Assembly (NCBI RefSeq): GCF_003569915.1
Contig: NZ_KZ984454.1
Span: 1-64,000 of the forward strand
DNA length: 64,000 nt
Reading direction: 5' to 3'
Origin: Comamonas testosteroni
GTDB lineage: Bacteria; Pseudomonadota; Gammaproteobacteria; Burkholderiales; Burkholderiaceae_C
Positions within the stretch are counted from its first letter, which is position 1, and every line of letters starts with the position of its first letter. A model generated the notes under the pieces. That model made no database searches. It worked only from the letters and a program-made list of their open reading frames with translations, and was not told where the DNA came from. Positions 18,256-28,163 of this stretch are shown here, in pieces. Made by a program: the position numbers and the translations under genes.

Positions 18256-19410
18256 ATGCCCCATGCTCTCGAACAGGCAAGCCAAAGCCCTTTGTATATC
18301 GGACTGATGTCCGGCACATCACTGGACGGAGTGGATGGCGTCATCGTGGACTTCAGCCAGGGCACGCGCGTGCTGTGCCATGCAAGCTGCGCATTTGATA
18401 GCGGCCTGCGTGCTGAACTGCTGGCCTTGAACAGCTCTGAAGGCACAAATGAGCTGCACCGTGCTGCCCTTGCCGCCAATGCGCTGGTCCGCCACTATGC
18501 GCAGGTGGTTCAGCAACTGCTGGCCGCCAGCGGTGTGCAGCCCGCGCAGATTGCGGCCATGGGAGCGCATGGCCAGACCGTACGCCACCGCCCCCAGATG
18601 TTTGATGGCACAGGCTATACCTTGCAGCTCAACGCCCCCGCCCTGCTGGCCGAGCTGACCGGCATCACCGTGGTGGCCGATCTGCGCAGCCGCGATGTAG
18701 CAGCCGGTGGCCAGGGCGCGCCGCTGGTTCCGGCTTTTCATCAAGGTGTGTTTGGTCGGGCCGCATCAGGCCAAAAGAATCAAACCACGCTGGTACTCAA
18801 TATCGGCGGCATTGCCAACCTCAGCGTACTGGGGGCAGATGGCAGTGTTCTCGGTTTTGATAGCGGCCCAGGCAATGCCTTGATGGATGCATGGTGTCTG
18901 CAGCACACCGGTAAGCCCTATGACGAGAGTGGCCAGTGGGCGGCCAGCGGCCAGCTCATTCCAAACCTGCTCGCAGCCATGATGGCCGAGACCTATCTGC
19001 AGCAGCCCCCACCCAAGAGCACGGGGCGCGATCTCTTTCATGCCGACTGGCTGGCCGCACATCTGCAAATCCACGCCGTTGCTGCCCAGGCTGCCGATGT
19101 GCAGGCCACGCTGACCGAGTTCACCGCCGCAAGCTGCGCCGATGCCGTCAAGCGCTTTGGCAAAAGCGGCTCAGAGCTGCTGGTCTGTGGTGGCGGCGCG
19201 CTCAATACCTATCTGATGCAGCGTATTGCAGCGCTTTTGCCAGAAATCCATGTCACCACCACGGCAGAGCGCGGTCTGCCGCCACTGGAAGTGGAAGCTG
19301 CTGCATTTGCCTGGCTGGCACGCCAATGCCTGCTGGGCCTGCCCGGCAATCTGGCCAGCGTAACCGGAGCCAAGGGGCCGCGCATTCTGGGCGCCATTTA
19401 CCCCGCATGA
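18256..19410 (+). CDS. anmK: Anhydro-N-acetylmuramic acid kinase
   Basis: AnmK phosphorylates and opens 1,6-anhydroMurNAc released during murein recycling, yielding MurNAc-6-phosphate. The 384 residues show the ATP-binding start GLMSGTSLDGVDG, then HGQTVRH, the phosphate-2 region LNIGGIANLS, FDSGPGNALMDAW, and the C-terminal GGGALN motif. All are characteristic of the family and of normal length. It follows the M23 peptidase with its own terminator in between and is closed by another terminator directly after its stop. Confidence 0.97.
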   Translation: MPHALEQASQSPLYIGLMSGTSLDGVDGVIVDFSQGTRVLCHASCAFDSGLRAELLALNSSEGTNELHRAALAANALVRHYAQVVQQLLAASGVQPAQIAAMGAHGQTVRHRPQMFDGTGYTLQLNAPALLAELTGITVVADLRSRDVAAGGQGAPLVPAFHQGVFGRAASGQKNQTTLVLNIGGIANLSVLGADGSVLGFDSGPGNALMDAWCLQHTGKPYDESGQWAASGQLIPNLLAAMMAETYLQQPPPKSTGRDLFHADWLAAHLQIHAVAAQAADVQATLTEFTAASCADAVKRFGKSGSELLVCGGGALNTYLMQRIAALLPEIHVTTTAERGLPPLEVEAAAFAWLARQCLLGLPGNLASVTGAKGPRILGAIYPA

Positions 19411-19437
19411 AAAAGGCGACCCGCGGGTCGCCTTTTT
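19411..19437. terminator. Bidirectional terminator between anmK and the purine permease gene
   Basis: AAAAAGGCGACCC-GC-GGGTCGCCTTTTT is a near-perfect palindrome directly after the anmK stop, with T-runs on both strands. Confidence 0.9.
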
Positions 19438-19452
19438 ATGAAGCGATCACAC

Positions 19453-20754
19453 TCAGTGACCGCCCAGGTAGATGAACTTGAACAGGAACAGGCCTGCAAT
19501 CACCCACATGATCCAGTGCACCTCACGCACCTTGCCGGTGAACAGCTTGAGCACGGCATAGGTGATAAAGCCAAAGGCCAGGCCGTTGGCAATCGAGTAG
19601 GTGAAAGGCATCATCAGCGCGGTGACGACGGCGGGCACGGCTTCGGTGGTTTCCTCCCACTGCACTTCGGTCAGATCACGCAGCATCAGGCAGGCCACAA
19701 ACAGCAGAGCAGGTGCTGTGGCATAGCCTGGAACCACACCCGCCAGAGGCGCGATAAACAAACAGGCCAGGAACAGGACGGCCACGGTCAGAGCCGTCAG
19801 GCCCGTGCGGCCACCGGCCTGCACACCCGCAGCGCTTTCCACATAGGCTGTGGTGCTGGAGGTACCGAGCATGGAGCCCACAAAGATGGCACCAGAATCT
19901 GCCAGCAGCGCCCGGTTCAGGCGACCCATGCGCTCAGGCACCAGCAGACCCGCGCGGCGGGCCACGCCCATCAGCGTGCCAGTGGCGTCAAACAACTCCA
20001 CCAGGAAGAAGACCAGCACCACATTGAGAAAGCCCGTGGTCAGCGCCGTCTTGATATCGAGCTTCATGAACGTAGGCTCGATCGAGGGGGGCGCAGAGAA
20101 AATGCCGTTGAACTTGTTGCCGCCAAAAAAGAACGAGGCAATGGTCACGGCCAGAATGCCTATCAGCAGCGCGCCAGGTACCTTGAGGCGGTCCAGCACC
20201 ACAATGAGCAAAAAGCCCAGCAGCGCCATGATGACCTCGGGCTTGTGCAGATCACCCAGCGTCACCAGCGTGTTCTGGTCGCCCACCACCACACCGGCAG
20301 TCTTGAGTGCAATCAGCGCCAGGAACAGACCCAGACCCACGGTGATCGACACCCGAATCGAATGCGGAATGCCTTTGATGATCAGCTCACGCAGCCCCAG
20401 CAGCGTACAGATCAGGAACAGACAGCCTGAGACAAACACGGCACCCAGCGCCGCCTCCCATGTGTAACCCATCTTGAGCACCACCACATAGGCAAAGTAG
20501 GCGTTCAAGCCCATGCCCGGCGCCAGCGCAATCGGGTAGTTGGCATACAGCGCCATGATGGTGGAGCCCAGCGCCGCTATCAGACAGGTAGCAACAAACA
20601 CAGACCCCTTGGGCATGCCCGCGTCACCCAAAATGGATGGATTGACGAACATGATGTAGGCCATCGAAAGAAAGGTCGTCAGCCCCGCCACCAATTCCGT
20701 GCGCACATTGGTGTGGTGCTCATTCAGTTTGAAAATCCGCTCGGTAAAGTTCAT
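19453..20754 (-). CDS. NCS2 (AzgA-type) purine permease
   Basis: This 433-residue polytopic carrier starts MNFTERIFKLNEHHTNVRTE, then TFLSMAYIMFVNPSIL, as in AzgA/PbuG/GhxP hypoxanthine-guanine-adenine permeases. Ten or more hydrophobic helices are evident, and the motif ALAPGMGLNAYFAY is the usual substrate-site helix of this branch. ATG 20754 has a GGAGA site upstream and matches family starts; a longer frame upstream has no membrane-protein character. It lies downstream of xdhB on the same strand, consistent with feeding purines to xanthine dehydrogenase. The 161-base gap carries a perfect palindrome. Confidence 0.93.
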   Translation of the reverse strand: MNFTERIFKLNEHHTNVRTELVAGLTTFLSMAYIMFVNPSILGDAGMPKGSVFVATCLIAALGSTIMALYANYPIALAPGMGLNAYFAYVVVLKMGYTWEAALGAVFVSGCLFLICTLLGLRELIIKGIPHSIRVSITVGLGLFLALIALKTAGVVVGDQNTLVTLGDLHKPEVIMALLGFLLIVVLDRLKVPGALLIGILAVTIASFFFGGNKFNGIFSAPPSIEPTFMKLDIKTALTTGFLNVVLVFFLVELFDATGTLMGVARRAGLLVPERMGRLNRALLADSGAIFVGSMLGTSSTTAYVESAAGVQAGGRTGLTALTVAVLFLACLFIAPLAGVVPGYATAPALLFVACLMLRDLTEVQWEETTEAVPAVVTALMMPFTYSIANGLAFGFITYAVLKLFTGKVREVHWIMWVIAGLFLFKFIYLGGH

Positions 20755-20891
20755 TGCATAGTCTCCGTGTTGTTTTTGCATGCATGGCGCAACGGTGAAG
20801 AACGCGCCGTCTCTGCGTGCCGGCCAAGAGGTCGGCACGCAACATGGCCTGCACCTCTTCGGGCGCACAACCATGATTTATCTATCGCGGC

Positions 20892-20905
20892 GGGCCCTAG
20901 GGCCC
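20892..20905. repeat. Perfect 14-base palindrome between xdhB and the permease gene
   Basis: GGGCCCTAGGGCCC sits 11 bases after the xdhB stop. It could be an operator for the permease gene or a weak hairpin. No T-run follows it, so it is not a normal terminator. Confidence 0.5.
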
Positions 20906-20915
20906 ACAACACCCT

Positions 20916-23351
20916 TCAGGAAAGGGCGTCAGTGTGCGCCTGAACGGCTTCCAGTGCACGAAGAATGGCTTCTGGCGTAGCGGGGGCACGCAGTGGCGGA
21001 TCGATCTGGTGGCCTGCAGCGGAGGACACCGCATCACGAATCGCAAAGAACACCGAGAACGGCAACAGCAGCGGCGGCTCGCCCACCGCCTTGCTGCGGT
21101 GAATGGAGTCCTCGAAGTTATCGCCCTCAAACAGCCGCACATTGAAGACCGGCGGGCAGTCATTGGCCGTTGGAATCTTGTAGGTGCTGGGCGCGTGGGT
21201 CAGCAGCTTGCCGTTTTGCGGGTGCCAGACCAGCTCTTCGGTGGTGAGCCAGCCCATGCCCTGAATGAAGGCACCTTCCACCTGCCCCACATCGACGGCA
21301 GGGTTCAGCGAACGACCCACATCGTGCAGCACATCGGCGCGCAGCAGCTTCCATTCGCCGGTCAGCGTGTCAATCACCACCTCGCTCACCGCCGCGCCAT
21401 AGGCAAAGTAGAAGAAGGGATGGCCCTTCATGGCCTTGCCATCCCAGTGCAGACCGGGCGTGGCATAAAAGCCGTCCGACCATAGTTGTACGCGCTGCAG
21501 ATAGGCCGCGCGCACCAGCTCGGCAAACGGAACGCTCTGGCCATTGACTTGAACCGCGTCATTACCAAAGCGCACATCAGCAGCATTGCCGCCATGCAGC
21601 TTGGCCGCGCATTGCGCCAGACGCTCACGCAGCTGGCGCGCGGCATCTTGCGCAGCTTTGCCATTCAAATCCGCACCGGTGGATGCCGCTGTCGCCGATG
21701 TATTGGCCACCTTGCTGGTGTCTGTCGCCGTCACGCGCACTTTTTCAAACGCCACACCTAGCTCATGCGCAACGACCTGTGCCACCTTGGTGTTCAGGCC
21801 CTGGCCCATCTCGGTACCGCCATGGTTCACCAGAATGGAGCCGTCGGTATAGATATGCACCAGCGCCCCGGCCTGGTTGAAATGCGCGACGTTGAAAGAG
21901 ATGCCGAACTTCAGCGGCGTCAGCGCCAGCCCACGCTTGAGCACAGGGCTTTGCGCATTGAACGCTTTGACAGCCTCACGCCGGGCGCGGTAATCGCTGG
22001 AGGTTTCCAGCTCGGCCACCAGCTCGTGAATCACGTTGTCGGTCACGGGCTGGTCATAGGGCGTGACATTGTTTTCGCCCTTGCCGTAGAAGTTGACGCG
22101 GCGCACATCAAGCGGATCGCGGCCCAGATTGCGCGCCACGGTATCGAGAATGTTCTCAATGGCAATCGCGCCCTGCGGCCCGCCAAAGCCACGGAAGGCC
22201 GTATTGCTCTGGGTATTGGTCTTGCCCATATAGCCATGCATCAGCACATCGGGCAACCAGTAAGCATTGTCGAAGTGGCACAGCGCCCGCGTCATCACCG
22301 GCGCAGACAAATCGGCCGAATGACCGGCGCGCGAGACCATGGAAATCTCGGCACCCAGAATGCGGCCTTCGGCGTCATGCCCCACTTCATATTCGTACCA
22401 GAAGCAGTGACGGCGGCCCGTGATCATGAAGTCATCATCACGGTCCAGACGCAGTTTCACAGGCTTCTTTAAACGCGTCGCGGCCACCGCAGCCACGCAG
22501 GCAAACAGCGCAGACTGGGACTCCTTGCCACCAAAACCACCGCCCATGCGGCGGCATTCCACCTGCACGCTGTGCGAGGCCACACCCAGTGCATGCGCCA
22601 CCAGGTGCTGCATCTCGCTAGGGTGCTGGGTGGAGCAATGGATATGCACCGCGCCGTCTTCCTTGGGAATGGCGTAGCTGATCTGCCCTTCCAGATAGAA
22701 CTGCTCCTGCCCGCCCACATCAAACGTGCCCTTGACGCGATGCGGCGCAGCATCGATCGCGGCACGCGCGCCGCCTTCGCTGGTGCTGCGCTCCAGATGC
22801 ATGGGCGGCATCACATACTGGCCCAGTTCATGGGCTTTTTGCGGCGTCAGCACCGCAGGCAGCTCGGTAATAGTTGCCACGCTCTTGGCCAGCGCGGCAG
22901 CACGGCGCGCTGCATCACGGTTGCGGGCGATCACGGCAAACAGGGGCTGGCCCACAAAGCGGATTTCACCGTCACACAGAATCGGGTCGTCATGAATGAT
23001 GGAGCCGCAGTCGTTGACGCCGGGAATATCGGCAGCGGTGATCACATCCACCACATCGGGCATGGCGCGCACGGCTTCCAGCGCCAGCGCTGTCAGCTTG
23101 CCATGCGCCACAGGCGACAAGCCCAGAGCGCAATGCAGCGTGCCGCCCAGCTCGGGCAGATCATCGATATAGGCTGCCTCACCCGCCACATGCAAATGGG
23201 CGGATTCATGCTTGCGGCTGATGCCCACACGCGCACCTTGCTCGTGGGCTTTGGCTTCTGCGCCTTCGTTGACGCGGTAGGTCTGGTTCTTGCGGTAGTC
23301 GGCAAAGGCCTCGGAGATCTGTTCGCTGCTCAGTTCACGTGGATAGTTCAT
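20916..23351 (-). CDS. xdhB: Xanthine dehydrogenase, molybdopterin-binding subunit
   Basis: This is the large subunit oxidising hypoxanthine and xanthine to urate at a molybdenum cofactor. The 811 residues open with an aldehyde-oxidase a/b-hammerhead domain (GEAAYIDDLPELGG). The Moco-binding part follows: RRMGGGFGGKE, TNTQSNTAFRGFGGPQ, GGTEMGQGLNTKV, and the catalytic-Glu segment KAVGEPPLLL. Length and motifs match bacterial XdhB. Its ATG is one base after the xdhA stop (TGA-T-ATG), so the two are coupled. No xdhC (Moco-sulfurating chaperone) lies next to them in this window. Confidence 0.96.
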   Translation of the reverse strand: MNYPRELSSEQISEAFADYRKNQTYRVNEGAEAKAHEQGARVGISRKHESAHLHVAGEAAYIDDLPELGGTLHCALGLSPVAHGKLTALALEAVRAMPDVVDVITAADIPGVNDCGSIIHDDPILCDGEIRFVGQPLFAVIARNRDAARRAAALAKSVATITELPAVLTPQKAHELGQYVMPPMHLERSTSEGGARAAIDAAPHRVKGTFDVGGQEQFYLEGQISYAIPKEDGAVHIHCSTQHPSEMQHLVAHALGVASHSVQVECRRMGGGFGGKESQSALFACVAAVAATRLKKPVKLRLDRDDDFMITGRRHCFWYEYEVGHDAEGRILGAEISMVSRAGHSADLSAPVMTRALCHFDNAYWLPDVLMHGYMGKTNTQSNTAFRGFGGPQGAIAIENILDTVARNLGRDPLDVRRVNFYGKGENNVTPYDQPVTDNVIHELVAELETSSDYRARREAVKAFNAQSPVLKRGLALTPLKFGISFNVAHFNQAGALVHIYTDGSILVNHGGTEMGQGLNTKVAQVVAHELGVAFEKVRVTATDTSKVANTSATAASTGADLNGKAAQDAARQLRERLAQCAAKLHGGNAADVRFGNDAVQVNGQSVPFAELVRAAYLQRVQLWSDGFYATPGLHWDGKAMKGHPFFYFAYGAAVSEVVIDTLTGEWKLLRADVLHDVGRSLNPAVDVGQVEGAFIQGMGWLTTEELVWHPQNGKLLTHAPSTYKIPTANDCPPVFNVRLFEGDNFEDSIHRSKAVGEPPLLLPFSVFFAIRDAVSSAAGHQIDPPLRAPATPEAILRALEAVQAHTDALS

Positions 23352-23352
23352 A

Positions 23353-24939
23353 TCAAGCTCCTTGCTCCACGGTTTGAGAAATCACATGCGGCATGACGGA
23401 CCACACGCTAGTGGCTTCGCTGCTCACTGGCTGATCTGCCCGGGTCTCCAGCCACAGGCGCTGCAGCAGGTTCTGTGCCACCTTCAGGCGGTAGTCGGCA
23501 CTGGCGCGCATATCGCTCATGGGCTTGAAGTCCTGAGCCAGCGCCAGCTGCGCCGCTTTGACGCTTTCTAGGCTCCACGGCCTTCCAGTCAAGGTATCTT
23601 CTGCGCTAGATGCTCTCTTTACCGTAGCAGCCATGCCACCAAAAGCCAGGCGAATGGATTTGACGATTTCACCGTCCAGCTCAATCGCAAAGCCTGCGCA
23701 CAGGGCCGAGATATCGCAGTCAAAGCGCTTGCTGATCTTGTATGCGCGCACCTGGCGCTGCATGGCGGCCAGCGGCACGGCCATGCCCTGCACAAACTCG
23801 CCGCTTTCCAGCTGGTTCTTCATATAGTCCAGATAGAAGTCCTGCAGCGGCATGCGGCGCACGCGCGAGCCTTTGCGCAGCTCGATCTGCGCGTCCAGCG
23901 ACATCAGCACCGGGGGCGAATCTCCAATCGGCGAGCCATTGGCCACATTGCCGCCCATGGTGCCTGCATGGCGAATGGGGGTGGATGCAAAGCGCAGCCA
24001 GACATCGGTGAGCGTTGGCACGCGCTGCACCAAAGCGCCCCAGGCGGCTTCCAGCGATGCGCCTGCGCCGATATACAGCTCGCCACCTTCCGCGTCTTCA
24101 CGCACTTCAATGCGCTTCATCTCGGCCACATCACCGACATAGATGATGTCGCCCAGATCACGGAACTGCTTGTTGACCCACAGGCCCACATCGGTGGAGC
24201 CCGCCACAATGCGCGCCTTGGGCTTGGCTTCGCACAGCGCGGCCAGAGCATCAAGCGTGCGCGGCGCGTGAAAAGTGTCGGTGCGCGCGTTCTGCGTGGC
24301 GGCGTAAGTCAGTCCAGCATCGCTTTGCAGACTTTGCAGCGCAGCCACCACGGGCGCGGTATCGAAGCGCACGGCTGGCAGATCAAACATGCGCTGGCCT
24401 GCATCAAGAATCGGGCGGTAGCCGGTGCAGCGGCACAGATTGCCCGACAGCTCATCGGCCAGTTGCTGGCGTGTGGGCTGAGTGCCCTGCTGCTGGTGAT
24501 GTTCATAGGCCGACCACAGCGACATCACAATGCCGGGCGTGCAAAAGCCGCATTGCGAGCCATGGCAGTCCACCATGGCCTGCTGCACAGGGTGCAGGCT
24601 TGCGCACTGGCCTGCGCAGCCGCTCTGGGCCTGCTGCTTGATGTCTTCCACCGTGAACAAGGCCTTGCCATGCAGGCTGGGCAGAAACTGAATGCAGGCG
24701 TTGACGCTTTGCAGCTTGAGCCCGCCAATAGCTTGCGTATCACCGGGCTGGGCCAGCTCGCCAATGACCACGGTGCAAGCTCCGCAGTCGCCTTCGTTGC
24801 AGCCTTCCTTGGTGCCGGTGCAGTGGGCATCCTCACGCAGCCATTGCAGCACCGAGCGCGTGGGGTGCGGGCCTTGGACTTCCACCATTTCGCCGCGATG
24901 GAAAAAGCGGATGGGCTGTGTGTTCTGACTGGTGCTCAT
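23353..24939 (-). CDS. xdhA: Xanthine dehydrogenase, FeS/FAD subunit
   Basis: The small subunit passes electrons from the Mo site via two 2Fe-2S clusters and FAD to NAD+. The N-terminal plant-type ferredoxin carries CNEGDCGACTVV, the second cluster domain GQCGFCTPGI and NLCRCTGYRPI. The FAD domain follows (IVAGSTDVGLWV, GGNVANGSPIGDS), then the CO-dehydrogenase flavoprotein C-terminal domain. ATG 24939 (MSTSQNTQPIRFF) was chosen over a start 13 residues upstream that adds only non-conserved residues. At 528 residues it is slightly longer than usual. It is the first gene of the xdhAB pair. Confidence 0.96.
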   Translation of the reverse strand: MSTSQNTQPIRFFHRGEMVEVQGPHPTRSVLQWLREDAHCTGTKEGCNEGDCGACTVVIGELAQPGDTQAIGGLKLQSVNACIQFLPSLHGKALFTVEDIKQQAQSGCAGQCASLHPVQQAMVDCHGSQCGFCTPGIVMSLWSAYEHHQQQGTQPTRQQLADELSGNLCRCTGYRPILDAGQRMFDLPAVRFDTAPVVAALQSLQSDAGLTYAATQNARTDTFHAPRTLDALAALCEAKPKARIVAGSTDVGLWVNKQFRDLGDIIYVGDVAEMKRIEVREDAEGGELYIGAGASLEAAWGALVQRVPTLTDVWLRFASTPIRHAGTMGGNVANGSPIGDSPPVLMSLDAQIELRKGSRVRRMPLQDFYLDYMKNQLESGEFVQGMAVPLAAMQRQVRAYKISKRFDCDISALCAGFAIELDGEIVKSIRLAFGGMAATVKRASSAEDTLTGRPWSLESVKAAQLALAQDFKPMSDMRASADYRLKVAQNLLQRLWLETRADQPVSSEATSVWSVMPHVISQTVEQGA

Positions 24940-25217
24940 GATCGTAGGACAGAAAAGGGGTTGAATGCCTGCATGCAAGATTCATTCCGGGCGCAGCATT
25001 CAGCAATGTCCCTAGACTACGCGCCAACCCGCAGCTTCGCATATTGCAGCACCGATATTGGCTATCCAGCACTGCATATATCCCTGCCCTAAATCAAGGG
25101 AGAACCCTTGAAGATCATCAAAATCAATAGCTGAATGTCTATAGAAAATATAGAGTTCCAACGATATTCGATGTGATTCCTAGATATTTCAGGGACATGC
25201 AGCTATCAATTTATTCG
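24940..25217. other. Gap upstream of xdhA without a gene
   Basis: These 278 bases are markedly AT-richer than the coding DNA. They contain AT-rich short inverted repeats such as CTATAGAAAATATAG (near 25138) and two traces of the dispersed motif (AATAGCTGAATG near 25125; GCAGCTATCAATTTATT at about 25200). The xdhA promoter should lie here, but no confident -35/-10 pair was found. Confidence 0.5.
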
Positions 25218-26642
25218 TCAGGCATCACCACCATCTGGCGCAGGCTTGATGGGTTCATCAGGCTCCAGTTGACTGAACACCAGTGTTGCAGCCAGCGTCA
25301 TCAGCGCCACGGTGACAAAGGTGGCGCGAATGGCCAGCATGCGGTCACCAGCCTGCTCATGCCACATGTCGGTAAAGCCGGTGAGCAAGGCCCCGGCCAG
25401 CGCCACGCCCATGCTCATGGCCAGCATCTGCACCATGGAAAGCAGGCTGTTGCCGCTGCTGGCTGATTCGCCTTCCATATCCTTGAGCGTGACCGAGTTC
25501 ATGGCCGAAAACTGCATGGAATTGAAGCCGCCAAAGATGAACAGCTGAATCAGCAACACCCAGACCGGCGTGCCCGGCACCACCAGCCCGAAGGACGCAA
25601 GCATCAGCGCCAACATGACAGAGTTGACCTGCAGCACACGCTTGTAGCCATAGCGCTGCACGGTGCGCACCGCAATGCGCTTGACCAGCATGCTGCCGAC
25701 CACGGTGGCCAGCATCATCATGCCGGCGTCCATGGGCGACATCTTCAACCCGATCTGCAGCAGCAGCGGAATCAGAAACGGCGCAGCGCCACTACCAAAG
25801 CGTGTGAACAAATTGCCCAGCAGGCCCACGCGCAGCGACCGCACGCTGAACAGCGATGGCGCGAACAGTGGGGTGGGTGTGCGCAGCGCATGCATCCAGT
25901 AGCTGGCAAGGCTGGCCAGACCAAACACCATGAGCACTACCACCAGCGCCATGCCCAGCCCCATGCCGGACAAGCCATCGAGCGCCACCGAAATCGCCAC
26001 CATGCCAAAGGCCAGCATGGCATAACCCGCCCCATCGAACTTGGGCACCGCCACCGGCGCACTGGCAGGAAACCAGCGCCAGGTGGCCCACAGCCCGATC
26101 AGCCCGACTGGCACATTGATCCAGAAGATCCAGTGCCAGCTGGCGTACTCCACCATCCAGCCGCCCAGCGTAGGGCCCAGCAGCGGGCCAATCTGCCCCG
26201 GAATGGCCACAAAGCTCATGGCCCGGATGAACTGCTCACGCGGGTAGGTGCGCAGCACGGCCAGCCGTCCCACGGGCAGCATCATCGCCCCACCTACACC
26301 CTGCACAATGCGCGCCGCCACCAAAAACGGCAGGCTGGGCGCGAGCGCGCACAACACCGAGCCAATCACAAACAGCGCAATCGCCCAGCCATAGACGCGG
26401 CGCGTGCCAAATCGGTCTGCCACCCAGCCCGTGGCCGGGATCAGCATGGCCGTGGTCAACGCATAGGCCACGATGACGGACTGCATCTTCATCGGGCTCT
26501 CGCCCAGCGCCTCGGCCATGGAAGGCAGGGCCGTGTTGAGGATGGTCGCATCCAGCGACTGCATGAAAAAACCTATGGCGACCAGCCACAGCAGCCGCTC
26601 CTTGTGGGGACTGCTGTCAGTCATGACGGGGGTTGCGCTCAT
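25218..26642 (-). CDS. DHA2-type MFS drug exporter
   Basis: This is a 474-residue proton-driven exporter of the EmrB/QacA/HsrA branch with 14 predicted helices. Visible are helix 1 with motif D1-like LDATILNTALPSMA, motif A WVADRFGTRRVYG, and motif C region GPLLGPTLGGWMVEYASW. It resembles stand-alone HsrA/MdtD-type carriers, as no HlyD/EmrA partner lies nearby. ATG 26642 has a GGAG six bases upstream. Substrate cannot be predicted. It is downstream of the erpA terminator, so it probably has its own promoter. Confidence 0.9.
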   Translation of the reverse strand: MSATPVMTDSSPHKERLLWLVAIGFFMQSLDATILNTALPSMAEALGESPMKMQSVIVAYALTTAMLIPATGWVADRFGTRRVYGWAIALFVIGSVLCALAPSLPFLVAARIVQGVGGAMMLPVGRLAVLRTYPREQFIRAMSFVAIPGQIGPLLGPTLGGWMVEYASWHWIFWINVPVGLIGLWATWRWFPASAPVAVPKFDGAGYAMLAFGMVAISVALDGLSGMGLGMALVVVLMVFGLASLASYWMHALRTPTPLFAPSLFSVRSLRVGLLGNLFTRFGSGAAPFLIPLLLQIGLKMSPMDAGMMMLATVVGSMLVKRIAVRTVQRYGYKRVLQVNSVMLALMLASFGLVVPGTPVWVLLIQLFIFGGFNSMQFSAMNSVTLKDMEGESASSGNSLLSMVQMLAMSMGVALAGALLTGFTDMWHEQAGDRMLAIRATFVTVALMTLAATLVFSQLEPDEPIKPAPDGGDA

Positions 26643-26673
26643 CGCCGACTCCGAGGATCAGGGAACGGAAAAC

Positions 26674-26700
26674 AAAAAAGCCGCTGACGAGCAGCGGCTT
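26674..26700 (-). terminator. Intrinsic terminator after erpA
   Basis: On the minus strand, AAGCCGCTGCTCG TCAGCGGCTTTTTTG forms a stem followed by a T-run, about 50 bases after the erpA stop. Confidence 0.88.
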
Positions 26701-26750
26701 GAGATGTGCGAACGCCAGACGCAAACGGCTGGCGTTGGTATCTGCATGGC

Positions 26751-27116
26751 TTATACCGAGAAGCTGGAGCCGCAGCCGCAGGTAGTGGTCGCGTTGGGGT
26801 TCTTGATGACGAACTGCGCACCCTGCAGGTCTTCCTTGTAGTCGATCTCTGCACCCACCAGATATTGATAGCTCATGGAGTCGATCAGCAGCGACACGCC
26901 ATTCTTGGTCATGGTGGTGTCGTCGTCGTTGGTGATTTCATCAAAGGTAAAACCGTACTGGAAACCGGAGCAGCCGCCACCTTGCACAAACACACGCAGC
27001 TTCAGGTCGGGATTGCCTTCTTCAGCGATCAGATCAGCCACCTTGGCAGCAGCGCTGTCGGTAAAGACGATGGGAGACGGCATTTCGGTGGTGGTTGTTT
27101 CAGCAACGGCGCTCAT
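26751..27116 (-). CDS. erpA: A-type iron-sulfur carrier
   Basis: ErpA delivers Fe-S clusters to apoproteins such as those of isoprenoid synthesis. The 121-residue HesB/IscA-fold protein has the three ligand cysteines at C49 (GGGCSGFQ) and C113/C115 ([12 protein letters not shown]). The Cys-Gly-Cys-Gly end and N-terminal extension are typical of beta-proteobacterial ErpA. It follows rpsI-rplM on the same strand but is separated from them by a strong terminator. Confidence 0.95.
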   Translation of the reverse strand: MSAVAETTTTEMPSPIVFTDSAAAKVADLIAEEGNPDLKLRVFVQGGGCSGFQYGFTFDEITNDDDTTMTKNGVSLLIDSMSYQYLVGAEIDYKEDLQGAQFVIKNPNATTTCGCGSSFSV

Positions 27117-27246
27117 GGGAATACTCCGAAGTTTCTTGATTGATTGAAATGGTACAGCAAGGGGCTCGGGAATTCAGACAGCATGGCTTTGACGACAGAC
27201 CAAGTGGGGGCTTTGCCCGGCGCTTGCTACCCAACCATGAAATGCC

Positions 27247-27293
27247 CACAAAAAAGCCGCCCAAAACTTGCGTTCGGAGCGGCTTTCTTGTGG
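27247..27293 (-). terminator. Intrinsic terminator after rpsI
   Basis: On the minus strand the arms AAAGCCGCT and GGCGGCTTTTTTGTGG enclose a loop of about 17 bases and end in T6. It closes the rplM-rpsI transcript. Confidence 0.85.
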
Positions 27294-27331
27294 AAAAGGT
27301 TCCGGAGAACCTTTCCAGCAGCAGAAACGAA

Positions 27332-27724
27332 TTAACGCTTCGAGAACTGCTTGGCACGGCGTGCGGAGTGCAGACCGACCTTCTTACGTTCGACTTCACG
27401 AGCGTCACGAGTCACGAAGCCAGCTTGGCTCAGTGCGGACTTCAGGGAAGCATCGTAGTCGATCAGGGCACGAGTGATACCGTGACGAGTAGCGCCGGCT
27501 TGACCGGATTCGCCGCCGCCATGGACGTTCACTTGAATGTCGAAAGTCTCCAGGTTCTCAGTCAGAACCAGGGGTTGCTTTGCGATCATGATCGAGGTTT
27601 CGCGGCCGAAGTACTGCTGAATGTCTTTGCCATTCACAGTGATCTTGCCGGAGCCCTTCTTCAGGAATACACGAGCGACGCTAGACTTGCGACGGCCGGT
27701 ACCGTTGTTCCAATCACCAATCAT
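27332..27724 (-). CDS. rpsI: 30S ribosomal protein S9
   Basis: The 130 residues contain the S9 signatures [30 protein letters not shown] and the basic C-terminus ending RRAKQFSKR, whose tail reaches the P-site tRNA. It lies 10 bases after rplM on the same strand, the standard rplM-rpsI operon. Confidence 0.99.
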   Translation of the reverse strand: MIGDWNNGTGRRKSSVARVFLKKGSGKITVNGKDIQQYFGRETSIMIAKQPLVLTENLETFDIQVNVHGGGESGQAGATRHGITRALIDYDASLKSALSQAGFVTRDAREVERKKVGLHSARRAKQFSKR

Positions 27725-27734
27725 CTAGGTCTCC

Positions 27735-28163
27735 TTAGATTTCCAGAGCCTTGGGCTGCTGTGCGGTATGGGGATGCTCAGTACCACCGTAAACCTTCAG
27801 CTTCTTGATCATGGCGTAGCCCAGAGGACCCTTGGGCAGCATGCCCTTGACGGCCTTCTCGAGAGCACGGCCAGGGAACTTGGCTTGCAGGTCGCGGAAG
27901 TTGGTAGCAGTGATGCCACCGGGGAAACCGGAGTGACGGTAGTACACCTTATCCAGGTTCTTGGTACCAGTGACCTTGAGCTTGGAGGCGTTGATGATGA
28001 CGATGTAGTCGCCGGTGTCAACGTGAGGTGTGTAAATGGCCTTGTGCTTGCCGCGCAGACGGAGTGCCACTTCGCTGGCGACACGTCCGAGCACCTTATC
28101 GGTGGCGTCAATCACAAACCACTCGTGTTGCACCTCAGCGGGCTTTGCGCTGAATGTAGACAT
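27735..28163 (-). CDS. rplM: 50S ribosomal protein L13
   Basis: The 142 residues show L13 motifs: [43 protein letters not shown] and [11 protein letters not shown]13 binds 23S rRNA early in assembly and, in E. coli, is known to repress its own mRNA. The gene is preceded by a leader of about 220 bases with several inverted repeats, one of which would pair with the ribosome-binding region. Confidence 0.99.
   Translation of the reverse strand: MSTFSAKPAEVQHEWFVIDATDKVLGRVASEVALRLRGKHKAIYTPHVDTGDYIVIINASKLKVTGTKNLDKVYYRHSGFPGGITATNFRDLQAKFPGRALEKAVKGMLPKGPLGYAMIKKLKVYGGTEHPHTAQQPKALEI

Noticed and set aside
20892..20905. GGGCCCTAGGGCCC as a terminator for xdhB
   Set aside because: No T-run follows on the xdhB strand and the stem has no loop space. 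It is kept only as a palindrome.
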